64,000 nucleotides of DNA from Rhopalosiphum padi (lineage: Eukaryota > Arthropoda > Insecta > Hemiptera > Aphididae): the NCBI RefSeq assembly GCF_020882245.1, contig NC_083597.1, positions 63,404,152 to 63,468,151 on the forward strand, read 5' to 3'. Shown here piece after piece: positions 1 to 11,951 of this stretch. Both the position numbers and the translations under genes were made by a program. The notes beneath the pieces are model-generated. The model had not been told where the DNA came from and ran no database searches. It was given only the letters and a program-made list of their open reading frames with translations. Position 1 is the first letter of the stretch. Every line of letters starts with the position of its first letter.

Positions 1-369
1 ATAAAAGATAAAACGATACAATGATTAGGATGTTTATTGTTTTTTTGTATTTATTTGAACAAATCACGAGCCAACTATACCTTTAATAATTATATTATAT
101 TATTACATCGAAGGTAGGTATATTTAAAAAACCATCACTAATCCGTTTTACATAATAATAGATGCGTTACATAGTCTAACCATAATAATAATTATTGATT
201 AAATCATCGTCGTAAGCCGTAAATTAATTTTCAGTGAACCTAAATACTCATTGAACACCTAAAGATGTCAGAGTCGTTTTATCGGTATACACATATATAT
301 TAATGTATATACTATTCACTCGTCTATACAATTATATATATGTATATACAATATACATACAACAATATA
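1..369. other. AT-rich flank, no gene seen
   Basis: AT-rich sequence with short TA-rich tracts. I see no coding exon, RNA gene or transposon end. It leads into the GC-rich island that begins near 370. Confidence 0.5.
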
Positions 370-1050
370 AACACGGACGGCGGTATTGCTATTGAAATGG
401 GAAAGGCTATATTTCCCGATACACCCCTTACCGGTGGTGGCCTCAGCGGCGGGGCATGAGGTCGCGGGGTGTGGTGGCGAGGGGATGTTCTTAAGTTCGG
501 CAATGTCCAAGATTAAACTGTAGGTGACATCAGGAGAGGGGGTGAGGCGGGTGCGTGTATCACGGCGGGTTAAGGAGTTTGTTAACGTTAAAGTGAACGC
601 GAATAATTAAAGTTGCGGCGGTGTACACGGGAATGCCGAGCAATCAACCAGACGGGACGGCGGCGCGGCGGCTGTGGGAAAGGGGTGGCGGCGCGCGCGC
701 TGGTCAAAAGGGCCCCGCGGCCGTTCACCGGACAACTTCGACAATTTCATAATAGACAAGATTCCTCCAAAGTTGCCGGCGCGCCTTAAACTTTACGTAA
801 ACCCACCCCCTCCGTAGCTTTCCAGCACCACCGGGCCCGATGTATATACATCGCCCGCTGCAGTATAGTCCGACGCGCGCGCGCTCAAACACACACACAT
901 TGACTATGACTTTATGGTATAATATACGCACACACAGACGTGCTGCTTGCAGTGCTGGCTCTGTCCGTGCATTCGGTAAATTTAAATCAGATTTAATTTA
1001 TGTGGCAAATTACAAGATCCCCCCACCCTGCGCTTCGGTGGTCTTTTTGG
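370..1050. promoter_or_regulatory. GC-rich CpG island, probable promoter or 5' exon region
   Basis: This stretch is strikingly GC- and CpG-rich (runs such as GGCGGCGCGGCGG and GGCGCGCGCGC near 650-710) against AT-rich surroundings. Open frames through it have no convincing ATG or protein similarity, so it is more likely a promoter or leader region than a plain coding exon. On the + strand a TATAATATAC-like box near 918 lies about 30 bp before a TGCAGTG initiator-like word. On the - strand an open segment runs to a consensus GTAAGG donor near 430. Which strand is transcribed cannot be decided from sequence alone. The gene it serves must lie outside the window or be non-coding. Confidence 0.4.
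430..528 (-). other. Candidate exon inside the GC-rich island (speculative)
   Basis: On the - strand a pyrimidine-rich tract ending CACCTACAG is followed by an open stretch of about 98 nt reading ...LDIAELKNIPSPPHPAT..., and then by a consensus donor GTAAGG. The acceptor-exon-donor layout is what makes it notable. Its composition (Pro/Ala/Thr-rich, GC-rich) could equally be a non-coding leader read by chance. I recognise no protein family. Confidence 0.18.
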
Positions 1051-1386
1051 CGGTGAAAGTATATATATATATATATTATATATAGTGTACAGTATAGGTA
1101 CTTTGCTGCTGTGTACAGTATTGCCGGACGAAAGCGTCGTCGGCGACCACGACGGTGACTTCAGGAAACTTTACAGGGTACATTTGTATATAATATATGT
1201 GTGTTGTGTGTAGGTATGTAATATATGTATATCGCGTATATTATATATATATATATATATACATAGTAGGTACACCTTATACCTGCCTGTATAAACTCAA
1301 CAGACATTTTGCCACGAACAGTCACACATATGATATGTATATAACTGCGTAAATGGTATAAACTATATATTTTGTTACGCTTAAGC

Positions 1387-1417
<31 letters not shown>

Positions 1418-4400
1418 GGCTAGATGCAGCTGTCTAAATAACTACATTACTCGAATTGAAAAAGTACCGAGTCCCTCTTGTAAAAAATATTTATGCGTAC
1501 CCCTTCTGATTATATTCTATCAATAAGACATTTAAATATTCAGATACGCAGATGTTTATTACACTTTTGCATCTCCCTTCTAATTTTTTCCCAATTTAAT
1601 CACTGCTGCATCTAAACTGAAAACATATAATATGTTACCGCAGATATTTGGGAGAAGACTATAATTATAGGGTTCTTGCAATCATTATAGGTAGGTAAAT
1701 CAGTAAATTATGTTATGTTTCGTAATAATAACTATTAAGATACAGTTTATAAGCATGTGCATAATATTTTTGGGATAGATAATTTAGTATCTATATAATA
1801 TTGTAGGTAATTCATTATTAAATATTATGTAGAGTATATGAGTATGTAAGAATATGCATCGTGAAGCAACGATAAAAAGACCGCTAATTAATAAATAGGT
1901 TAATATTTTAATGTGTCTGAATAGTTTTAAACAAAAATTCACTACCTACCAATATTTACCAAGTACCGACTAATGCAATAAACACGCAGATTTAGCAATT
2001 AGCGGCCAACTATAAAGGCGTTACTTTAATAACGGCGACATTTAAATTACAGCTATGAACCAGAATTTATATTATATAAGATATCAAGGTAGTGGACTCG
2101 ATTTGTATTTCACACACACATATGAAATTCAAATTTGTTTGCTAATTAATTTTCTAAAACCATATTGTATTACATATACCTACTATTATATTTTTACAAT
2201 TTTTAATAATTTCAAGTTACGTAATATAAAATATTCGTATTTTTACGTCATTTCATTTTTAGCAATATTATTACATTTTTATACACTTAAATAAATTGTT
2301 AAATTGGTGTTAAAATGTTCAATTATACATTATTATATTGAATTGTAAAATATATATGTAGGTATTATAAATAAAATAACATTGTGTTATAAGTTATCGA
2401 TAATCATTAGATACTATACACATTTTGTTTGTATAACAACGTAGTGTCGTACTACGACTATAATATTTTATTAATTTAATTTTCATTAAAATTATTTCTG
2501 TACTCGATACATATAAACTACTATTAACTACTTTTTAAATTCAACTACTTATACGACAATTTACAAAATGCTTAACAATAAGTATAAAAGCTTCAATTGC
2601 AGTTCTGATTAATTCAGAACAATCTAGTTCTGATTAAGAACTGAGTAGATTGACTGATTATTATTCATTTTAAATTTTTAACAACTAATCAGCCAAATAT
2701 TATACATAGTATGTTATAATAATCTTCATTTTATGAACATCACTATTAATTAGTAATATATCATACTAAATTTTAGATGTTTGCCTACATGAAACCCATT
2801 TTAAATGAACTATTTAGACTAATGTTTTTATGAAATGTATATTATTAAACATTATTTTCGTCTCATATGTTAAGTACACGTACGTGTTTTTATTAGGGTT
2901 GATTTCATAAGTGTTCAGAAGAACAGGGAATATTTAATCTACCTTAATATAGCAATACTAAAACAATAATACAATTAATAACTAAAAACTCCCTTTAATA
3001 TCTACCGTATCAGGTTTCAAAAAAAAGGTTTTACTCATCTGCATTTTAAAATATTCGTTTTCAAAACAAACCTCTCGACAGGCGTTTATTTAGTTGACAT
3101 ATTTAGGCTATTAAAATAAACGATTTAGTAACCTATACAAGCTGTAATTTTAAATATAATTATTTAAAGTGTTTTTAGTTTCTATTCTTTCAGCTATTGG
3201 GACATTGTAGAACGAAGAAAAATTATTATTCGTATTATAATATATAGTATTTTAAGTTTATTCAAAATAATTATGTTAGCAATATTTATATGTCATACAT
3301 ATCGATATGATTATATATAGGGTTATGATATTTATTATCGTATCTAATTGTCACTGTCGTATTGATATTTATGAATTATATAAGTTATTATATATAACAC
3401 AAAAGGAAACCAATCATTGATGTTTTGAAATTCAAATTTAAAACAATCCCTTCATAATTAAATATTTATAAATTATAGATGATACTGTATGGAATTAAAA
3501 CATACAAATTTTAAATTTTAGCACTTGACAAAATAGAAAATATTAAGTATTCTTTCATTCAATAATGATTTATTTTTTAGTAAAAACGCATTTTTTTTAA
3601 TTTGACGTATAGTCAATTTTGGATAACATCATAAATTGTGTTCGTCATTTAAATATTTACATTATTTATCCATCAGTAAGTGTCTGAGTGGATTTGTGTT
3701 TTTATTATAATAAACACTTAAACTAGTTATTTCAGAAAAAAAATTGATGAAATAAAAAACAAATAATATTATTTAAAAATTAAAACTTCATCAGTTATCA
3801 CTAAACATTGAAAATTTAAAACGCCATATGCCCATATCGTTTTGATTTATAGTAGTTTTTAATTTACGAAAAAAAACTTAAAATTATTACGAACAATTAT
3901 GGCAGCAATAACAACCAGTAATATAAAAATGCAACACCTAATTTGTTTAAACTTTGTATACCTACTGATTACTAAATTAAATTGTCTTTCAATACAGCGC
4001 ATTATGTATACTGTATAGTATAGACAATGTAGTACCATTAAAGTATTAAACTACAATATTTTGCTCAATTAATTTCAAAAAACTTATTTCATTTTTTTTT
4101 TAATCACAAATAAAAAAATTATATAAGATTTATTTTGTAAATTTATTTCATAATGACGTATTCATGTTAAACATATAATGAAAATACTTGGAACTTGGTA
4201 AAATACTATGCCTCATAAGTCCTGAACTCTATTCGAACTCCTGTCAAAGTTTACAAAAGCCGCAACCTTAAGCGACCATTTTACTAGGTAGGTAGATGAA
4301 AATTAATTTTCTAACCACACTCCAACATTTAGAAAACTTAACTTTATTATACTTTAATAATCTGTGACTGTCTACATTTATGTTAACATTGTAATTTTTA

Positions 4401-4897
4401 GAATAGTAGGTATAATTCGAATGGTTTTCCTTAGTGCTTAAAAATATACAATTACTAACAAATGTATTACAAATATTATAAAACGATTAAAATATATTAT
4501 TTTGTATTCATAAACGTTAAAATATTGAATTTTTAAATTTGAATAACTAATGTTGGTTGAGAATATTATATGTAGTAGGTAGATATTATATCAAAATATT
4601 AATTTGATTAAATTGATAGGTAAAAATTATAGGTTAATAAGAATATATTGTATCAATTGACTTGATACATAAATAGTTTTCTTTTGTAAATTAATTATAA
4701 GTTATTAAAATTATAATTTTAAAATATAATTATAAATATTTATAAAATAATAAATTTAAATAGAAAGTTAAGTACATATACCTGACGATCTAGGCGTTAT
4801 AGTTCTTATTTTAGATTTTCATTATTTCTTAAAAAAAAATCTTGATTTAGTTATTGACATAGGTATGATAATATTCTATCTAGTACTTATCTACATT
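1051..4897. other. AT-rich intergenic DNA with AT microsatellites
   Basis: No coding exon or RNA gene is recognisable. (TA)n microsatellites lie at 1060-1082, 1242-1262 and 1393-1417. A near-perfect short palindrome, GTTCTGA..TCAGAAC, lies at 2602-2620 with a related GTTCT..AGAAC repeat just after it. Confidence 0.5.
1060..1417. repeat. Cluster of three (TA)n microsatellites
   Basis: Three separate alternating A/T tracts at about 1060-1082, 1242-1262 and 1393-1417, all just 3' of the GC-rich island. They are likely to be length-polymorphic and hard to assemble. Confidence 0.8.
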
Positions 4898-5677
4898 CAG
4901 GGTTGGACAATATTAAAGATACAATTTGTATCTTGTATCATGTATCTTATTTTTCCAAAAGATACAAGATAATATTATTGTAAACATTTGTACTGAAAAG
5001 TACCAAAACATTTAAATTTGATTTGCAGGACACTCAAAACTTAAAATAAATGTAACAACTGTGGTAGATTTTTTTTTATGTTTGTATTATTTATATTTTT
5101 TGTAAATAATTTCGTCGCAGATACCTGTACCAAATATGTTTACGAAAAATTGTTCAGGTGCAATCGAGCCGAAATTAACGATAGCAAAAAAAATTACTTA
5201 CCACACAATGTTATAACACTTATAACTTTTAAGATAATTTGAAAAACATAAAATTAAATTAAGGTGTCCGTATATGTATACCTATCTACAGTAATACAGA
5301 TAAGCATTCAACTGGAATGTTCATTCTCAAAATATATTAATCCGCTACCTAGGTATGAGTGTAACCATGTAGGGCATGTAGGTCTTTCCACATAAAATTG
5401 AAAATCAAATCAAAGGTACAGATAATTATATACTATGTATTTATTTGTATAGACAATTTAGTGCATAGACGTTTAATAATTAATAGAATTACATTGGAAA
5501 TATAAAAAGATCATATATCTTGTGCCTTGTATATTAATTGATACATAATCTTGTATCTTTTCTACATTCACAAATCACAATCACAATCTATATTGTATTT
5601 TTGTATCTAGTTTTGTATCTAGACACATTAAATGCATATATAATGATAACTTTTTTTGAGTACCTTTCCCAACCTTA
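4898..5677. mobile_element. Degenerate hAT-like non-autonomous element (about 0.78 kb)
   Basis: The left end reads CAGGGTTGGACAATATT and the right end, reverse complemented, reads TAAGGTTGGGAAAGG, a pattern typical of CAGGGTTGG-ended hAT elements. Just inside both ends are runs of the inverted words GATACAA and TTGTATC. There is no open reading frame, so it would be non-autonomous. I could not find a matching 8-bp target-site duplication, so the right boundary is uncertain. It could be two fragments rather than one element. Confidence 0.45.
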
Positions 5678-6839
5678 CCCCTACTTATATTAAAGTAAAA
5701 TGGTAATTATTATTATTAGATCATTAAATCGAAGAATTGATACTCTAACCTAATATTATTATAAAATATTATAATGTATTACAATTTAAAATAGTTTGAC
5801 AAAATAATTGTGTAACACTTTAGCTTTTTTAAAAAAAAATTAAATTTTTGAAATAACTATATTTTGTAAACGAATATAAATCAACTAATATTAAAAACAA
5901 TGTTTACGGTGTTAATATAAAATCCAATTTTATTTTTAAATAAATTAACTAATCAAATGTATTAAAATCAAAATGTAGATACATTGATAATATTTATAGA
6001 TATTTATTTTTGTTCATTACACTTGTATTGTCTTATTTACTCGTATCTATGAATAAACTATAAGTATAAAGTGGTTAGTCATTTTATAGTTTTTGTTTGC
6101 TTAAATAGATTATACATACCTATTTATAGTTGATATATTTCTTCTACAAAAATATATTCCTTATTCAAAATTGAAAATATTTTTAAATTCTATTAAGATT
6201 TAAAAATATGTATTTTATGTATTTTTATACATTTATATACTATGATTATTTTGATAATAAATTAACTTTTATTAATATTATGTACTTATTGCCTTAATGC
6301 ATATTGTTAAGTTAATAATATTATATACCTAATATAGTATTGTGGAATATAAAATATAATTATATTGTTCGTAGAACTGTTTAAAAATATAAATAGTCAT
6401 TATTATTAACCTTAACATAAACTTATACAGACTTGATTAATAATAGACAATAATCCTTGGAAATATCTGTAATAGTGTAATGTCCTAAAGAAAAAGAAGT
6501 TATTAGGATTTATAGAATTTTTATATGATTTCGTGGCAAACTAATTGTATTGTTTTATTTATTTAGACGTCTATTGAACTGTTGCAATAAGTCCAAACCG
6601 AGATAGTTTTTACATTAAAAAAACATTTTCTTCACGACATTTGTTTATACTGTACTTATATACCCTTGTTCCCCGCCAAGAGTTAGCTTTTTATTGCGTC
6701 TGAAAAGGGGGCTGTTTTTTAATAAAATAAAAAAAATGATTACGACCCCGTAACGAACGCAAGCGGAAAGAGATTTTTATGGCATTAAACCCCTCGTGTG
6801 GTATAAAGAGAGTAGAAATAAAATAAAATCAGTAGACGT
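5678..6839. other. AT-rich intergenic DNA
   Basis: No gene or clear element seen. Composition shifts towards GC from about 6660 on, approaching the promoter-like patch. Confidence 0.5.
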
Positions 6840-7190
6840 TCTCGAGTGGTAGAGGTTCAAAATATGGAAGTCTGTTGTACGGGCAGCGGTGAAGCATAAG
6901 GGGGAGGGTAGTTGAGTAGCGCATAAAAGGAAGGGGACGGGACGCGCAGAAGGCATTCAGACCGAGCAGAGAGAAAAAGAGGATACTGGGTGTCTAAGAT
7001 GTTTCGGCTTTCCCTTACTGCCGCCGGTTTCCGTAAATTTCAATTTACGATCCAACTTGTAACTATACGAGTATACACACTTGTGTTCATCGCGGGTTTC
7101 CTTGGCGTCCCGCCCCCCAGCCCCGTCATTTGCTTCCTCCGCCTCCTACGCACCCCGTTGCCGTCGTGCCGTACTCCGACCCTTAATTAA
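6840..7190 (+). promoter_or_regulatory. Promoter-like GC-rich patch with TATA box
   Basis: A local GC-rich patch contains a TATA-like box (CATAAAAGG, 6922-6930). A purine-rich leader with candidate initiators GGCATTC (A at 6955) and TTCAGAC follows 33-37 bp downstream, and a GGATAC word resembling a downstream promoter element lies near 6981. A short open frame from ATG 6999 (MFRLSLTAAGF..., 63 codons, stop at 7188) follows. It has no recognisable domain and may be a leader-encoded small ORF or chance. No splice donor or downstream coding exon could be tied to it. The call rests only on core-promoter spacing and composition. Confidence 0.3.
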
Positions 7191-8564
7191 TTGGCAAACT
7201 TTAATGTACTCTTCCCGTCTTGTATATATACGTACGCGTTCTTACTGTATGTAGTACCGTATAACTGCATCCATCACCCCGCTGCCACGCCATTTCTAGC
7301 TTTGTATATAATGTAAACAGAAGTTGGTTTTATTTTATGTTAAATTCCAGGCTTTTTTTTTATAAAAAGAAGTTCTATATTATATTATATACTTCCAGAA
7401 ATTCTGAATATTTTACAGAACTACTCATAAGCTCAAGTAATAATTGTTCATAAATAAATAATTAAAATGGTTGAAAAGTATGTTAGATTTAAGCATAAAA
7501 ACAGTTCCAGAAACCATCTATATTTATAATTGTTTTTTGTTATCTATTTCACAAATAAAATAGAAGTTGAAGGATAAATAATATTACATTATGATTATAT
7601 ATTCATGTATAGGTAATGTATATATTAAACATTTATTTAATAATATTTAGTAATGAATATTATAATATGATATTACATGTAATTTTGTTAATTAACTATA
7701 AAACAAGTTATTCAAATAATAAAGTACTTATATCTACAACTATTAATATAGATAATATAGTTTATCATAATAACTTTAATGATTTTTTTTGAAACGGAAG
7801 TACTTACCTCTTACATTTTTATTTTAACTTTTTTTTTTGAAATGAGAACTACCCTTTTCACTGTAATTTATTATTTAATAGAATCTATACATTTTTTATC
7901 ATACCTAGATTTGTAATTTAATCAGATATTTTTCGAGATGTTATACATGTAAGCACTAAGGCCTAACAGTACTTATATTACTTTATTATAATATAGGTTT
8001 AGAAAATAAAGGGGCTGTAAATCGTAATGGTTTAATAATTATAATTATTGCTTATTATTATAAATATATTATAATTTATAATTCATAAAAACTGTCCGAG
8101 AATAATAACTCAGTAGGTTCTAGACTAAATATTACATATAAGGCATAGGCAGGCCTAATTTATATTTATTTTTATACAAAAGTACAAAACCATTAAAGGA
8201 TGAGTATCGCTATTATAAACAAAAATATAATAACTCAAAAATTACTTGTTTGAATTTCGATTCAGTCACTTCAAAAATTTCAAAGAATCACCGAGATAAC
8301 AAATTACTATAAAAAAAAGTAGTTTTCATTTCCTAAACATACTTGACGAATCTATTTGTATATAATTATCGTAGCCTACAGTAATGTAAAATAACAAATA
8401 TATGTTACACAATGTGATATATATCATTATAAAATTAGGTAATATATACATATATAATAAACCTACTTGTCCTACTCGTTTTACAAAATAAACGGACTGA
8501 ATACTATATACCTACAAGTTGAAGTCAGGAGAGAATGACTACTCGTATTTTTGGTAGACCATTA
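7191..8564. other. AT-rich intergenic DNA
   Basis: No coding exon, RNA gene or clear transposon seen. Confidence 0.5.
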
Positions 8565-8572
8565 TTCTAACT

Positions 8573-8829
8573 CAGCGGTAACAAATTAATATTTTTGAAG
8601 GGCCACATTAAGGATCTGAAATTTTTTCACGGGCCATCAAAATTCTAAGTACAATTTACATTATTTAAAAACCAATAATATTTAACAAAAATAATATTTT
8701 ACAATAATTTACAATAATAACACATATAATGTTATCGTAATAATGTGTTATTTATTATTTGTCTGCGGGCCAGATAAAATGTGTTCGAGGGCCGTATGCG
8801 GCCCGCGGGCCGCCATTTGGTGACCCATG
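8573..8829. mobile_element. hAT-type MITE with perfect 8-bp target-site duplication
   Basis: A 257-bp element begins CAGCGGTAACAAA and ends, reverse complemented, CATGGGTCACCAAATGGCG. It is flanked on both sides by TTCTAACT (8565-8572 and 8830-8837). GGGCC-rich subterminal words (AAGGGCCAC, CACGGGCCATC, GCGGCCCGCGGGCC) are characteristic of this hAT group. It encodes no transposase, so mobilisation would need one in trans. An open frame crossing 8759-9052 is produced by this element and the next and is not a gene. Confidence 0.85.
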
Positions 8830-8846
8830 TTCTAACTTTTATAGAT

Positions 8847-9034
8847 CAAGGGTGGCTAACTTTAATAGACTTGCAATCGACTTCCGAGATTTTCTAGGTT
8901 GTCGACCAAGAAAAAAAAAGGTTGTCAATAAACAAAAAATATATTTTAAATATGTACATGCGTGTTACACTTCTTTTATTCGATATCTGTACCGACTCAA
9001 ATTCATCTCGCGATCGACTGGTTGGCCACCCCTG
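8847..9034. mobile_element. Second hAT-type MITE, one base beyond the first one's duplication
   Basis: A 188-bp element begins CAAGGGTGGCTAAC and ends GTTGGCCACCCCTG, the widespread CAGGGGTGGCCAAC hAT terminus. Subterminal GTCGACC / CGCGATCGAC words are typical of that family. Flanking octamers TTATAGAT (8839-8846) and CTAAAGAT (9035-9042) match at 6 of 8 positions, consistent with an aged target-site duplication. It has no coding capacity. Confidence 0.75.
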
Positions 9035-9309
9035 CTAAAGATCTTAAATTAATAAATTAAAATATGACAGTCAAAATATACCCTTTTATCGAACTTGGTT
9101 TTTTTTATCGATTTTTACCGGCTTGACTCAATTTTATACTATATTATTATTTTTAATTAAAAAGTAACGAACAATCATAATATTAGGGAAACAATTCTAA
9201 GGTTAGGTTTTAAAGTGAAGTTTACAGATTTAATTCAAGACTTAAATATAGATATAGATATATAATTTATTGAAGCACTGTATGCCATATGGTACCTATG
9301 TCATATATA

Positions 9310-9392
9310 TAGATAGATAGTGAAATAAAAATATAAATATTAAGTATATAATATATTTTTTTTATTTTTATTTTTATTTCACTATCTATCTA
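9310..9392. repeat. Perfect 23-bp inverted repeat (hairpin)
   Basis: The arm at 9310-9332 (TAGATAGATAGTGAAATAAA...) is the exact reverse complement of 9370-9392, with a 37-bp AT-rich loop. It may be a tiny foldback MITE or a decayed terminal-repeat element. No target duplication was confirmed. Confidence 0.7.
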
Positions 9393-11940
9393 ACTATGAA
9401 TAGTGCACGCAATGAATAAATTAAGTATTAAGATATCAAATTATCAAAATGTAACTATATTTAAATATAACACGAATATACAAGTACCTAATAAACTAAT
9501 TGCTATTTTACATTAGAAAATTATGCATTTTAGTTCTTAATGCAACTAAAAACAACAGATTTTACTTTTTTTGTGTACCATAAATATTAAATATAGGTAT
9601 AAAAAATGCATTGTAAGTAATTTAAAATTTTTAAAAGGATATAAAATGCAGACTAATATGATTTTTTTAAATATGAATAATCAACTATAACAATTCCAGC
9701 TCAAAAAATTATGATCGGAACTCAAAAATATTAGGTAGTCCTTTAATAATTACGAGTAATTCCAAGTTAGTTAAATCCCTGAGCTTTAAGTGTAGATATA
9801 CCATATACCTTTCTATACTAACTTTATCATTTCAAAGGTTTTCTCCTTGACCACACTAGAAGCCCTTTTCAAAAAGCTATCAAGCTTTACTTAATCTTTA
9901 TTCGGTTATAATGTTCTTGAACTTGTTGCTTTATTACTAATAAGTAATAGGTAACTATATTTATTAAGTAATAAAATTAGTTATAAGCTATTTAAATAAT
10001 AATATTAATAACACATAATATTTAATTGTATACAATATATAAGTAATATAATATTAAATATTCTAATTATTAAATTATCCAATTTTATATTTGATAAATA
10101 TTTTAAAATCTGTGTTATAACGATTTTTAACCGTTGAATAACTACGGTTAGATAGGAATAGGTACCCCAACAAGTTTTTTTTAAAAGGCCAGGTGGTCCT
10201 GGTCAGTCGGTATACACAGCATCCTTTTAGAACTAGCTGTTATGAATAATAAAAAAAACATACAACTGAATAAAATAACCGGACTATATATAATAAATCA
10301 CAATCCATTTTATATTCCGAAACACGTTTTTTGACACAACAAAAAAGGACAATAGTGAAGAGTAAAGCATAAGATAATCAGGTTTGGCCACTTGTATTTC
10401 AAAGAGGGAATGCATGAGCAAAATTGACCGGTTAAACCAATTGCTGCCAAAACTCTATTGTTAGTAAGACGTTATCCTTTTTTTTTAGGTACAATTAAAA
10501 ATATTATTTTGACGGTTTTTATCAAGTTTATATTTTATTTAAAAAAAAATATATATTTTATATTTGATTATAATTTTATAGTAAAATTTAAATCAAATAA
10601 ATTATGCTAATAACTTTATTGAATAGTGAATAACGATAATTAGGGTTTAGATTTTGTAAGCATTTTATTTTATTTTTTGTTAAATAACATAAAGTTTTTT
10701 CAGCAGCAATGTACTTACCATACAAATATCCATATCTTGCATAGTTGCATGTATACTGTATAGGTAGATACATAGGTACTACATATTAGACATATCTACA
10801 CAAATATACCTATCTTTTTGGTTTTATTATTATTTTAAACGAATTTTGGTTCGTTTGAAAATTTGTAATATATATTTTTGTATCATGTGCGATAAATCGA
10901 ATAGGTATCTTTCATTTTTAATCACGTAAGATATGATTGATAGGTAATATTAATTTAAATGGTCCATATTCTTATCTAGACGATTGACACAAGAATGAAG
11001 TAATAAAAAGAACGAATTATAAATTTATAAGATATAAATAATATGTTTTTTAAATTTATAAGTGTACAGTATATGTACTTACATGTACATATTTGCATTT
11101 CTGTTCTCTTTAGTAAGATTTATATTTAAAATTCATCAAATTCATCATAACTCCTTCGAATTGACAACCTTTAAGATAATCTTAAAAATCAAGTCTTATT
11201 GATTTATCGCAAAACTAGTTGTTAATTCTACCAAACTAATATAATTGATGATTTCAAAAAAACTTATGACACTGCTGACTTGCAGTTTTCTAATATATTT
11301 TCAAAATTTTTTTTTTTTTAACTATTAAGTCTTCTAAACTATGAATACCTGAAGTACTTAGGTACTATAATAAATTATATCATTAATTTATCTATAAGCT
11401 AGAAGTTATAACCATAAATATTAAAATATGTGAAGGGCCACAATGCCACATAAAACTCTGCGCACGGGCCCACCACAAAATACAAATACAACACTATCAA
11501 ATAACAATAAATATCTTATCATTTTTAAATTATGTGATAGGAAAAACATTTCTGATAAGGTTTAAATTAACAGATAAAAAAATAGATAGTTGATACCTTA
11601 TAAGCCGAAACGAGTTACTGGTACAGAACCACAGCATTAAAATGTTGAACTGAATGTATCATTACTATATTATATTAACATTATTAATTATTTTTTTTTA
11701 TAGTAACTAAGTGCACTTTAAGTTAGAGTTAAACATATTCATTCAAATCCAGTTTTTAAAGAAACCTCACAATTTAATACATAATATATATGTAATTACA
11801 GCTATACACAATAATTAAGCAAGTACTATGATTATAATGCTCATATTAAATACCTAAAATTATTATTATATATACCTACTTTAAAGTTTAAACTAATTTA
11901 GGTATAGAATTGTGAACATTATTGATTTATTAATTTATTT
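9393..11940. other. AT-rich intergenic DNA upstream of GFM2
   Basis: No coding exon seen. A fragment with GGGCCAC and CACGGGCCCA words near 11430-11476 resembles the subterminal part of the hAT element at 8573. The GFM2 promoter should lie here, but no convincing TATA/initiator pair was found. Confidence 0.4.
11430..11476. mobile_element. hAT-element fragment
   Basis: The words GAAGGGCCACA and GCGCACGGGCCCACC echo GAAGGGCCACA / CACGGGCCATC in the complete element at 8573-8829. The termini are lost. It is a small relic, identified only by resemblance. Confidence 0.35.
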
Positions 11941-11951
11941 TATATTCTAGA

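Noticed and set aside
8759..9052. 97-codon open frame on the + strand
   Set aside because: It crosses two adjacent non-coding hAT-type elements with clear termini and duplications. The frame is a by-product.
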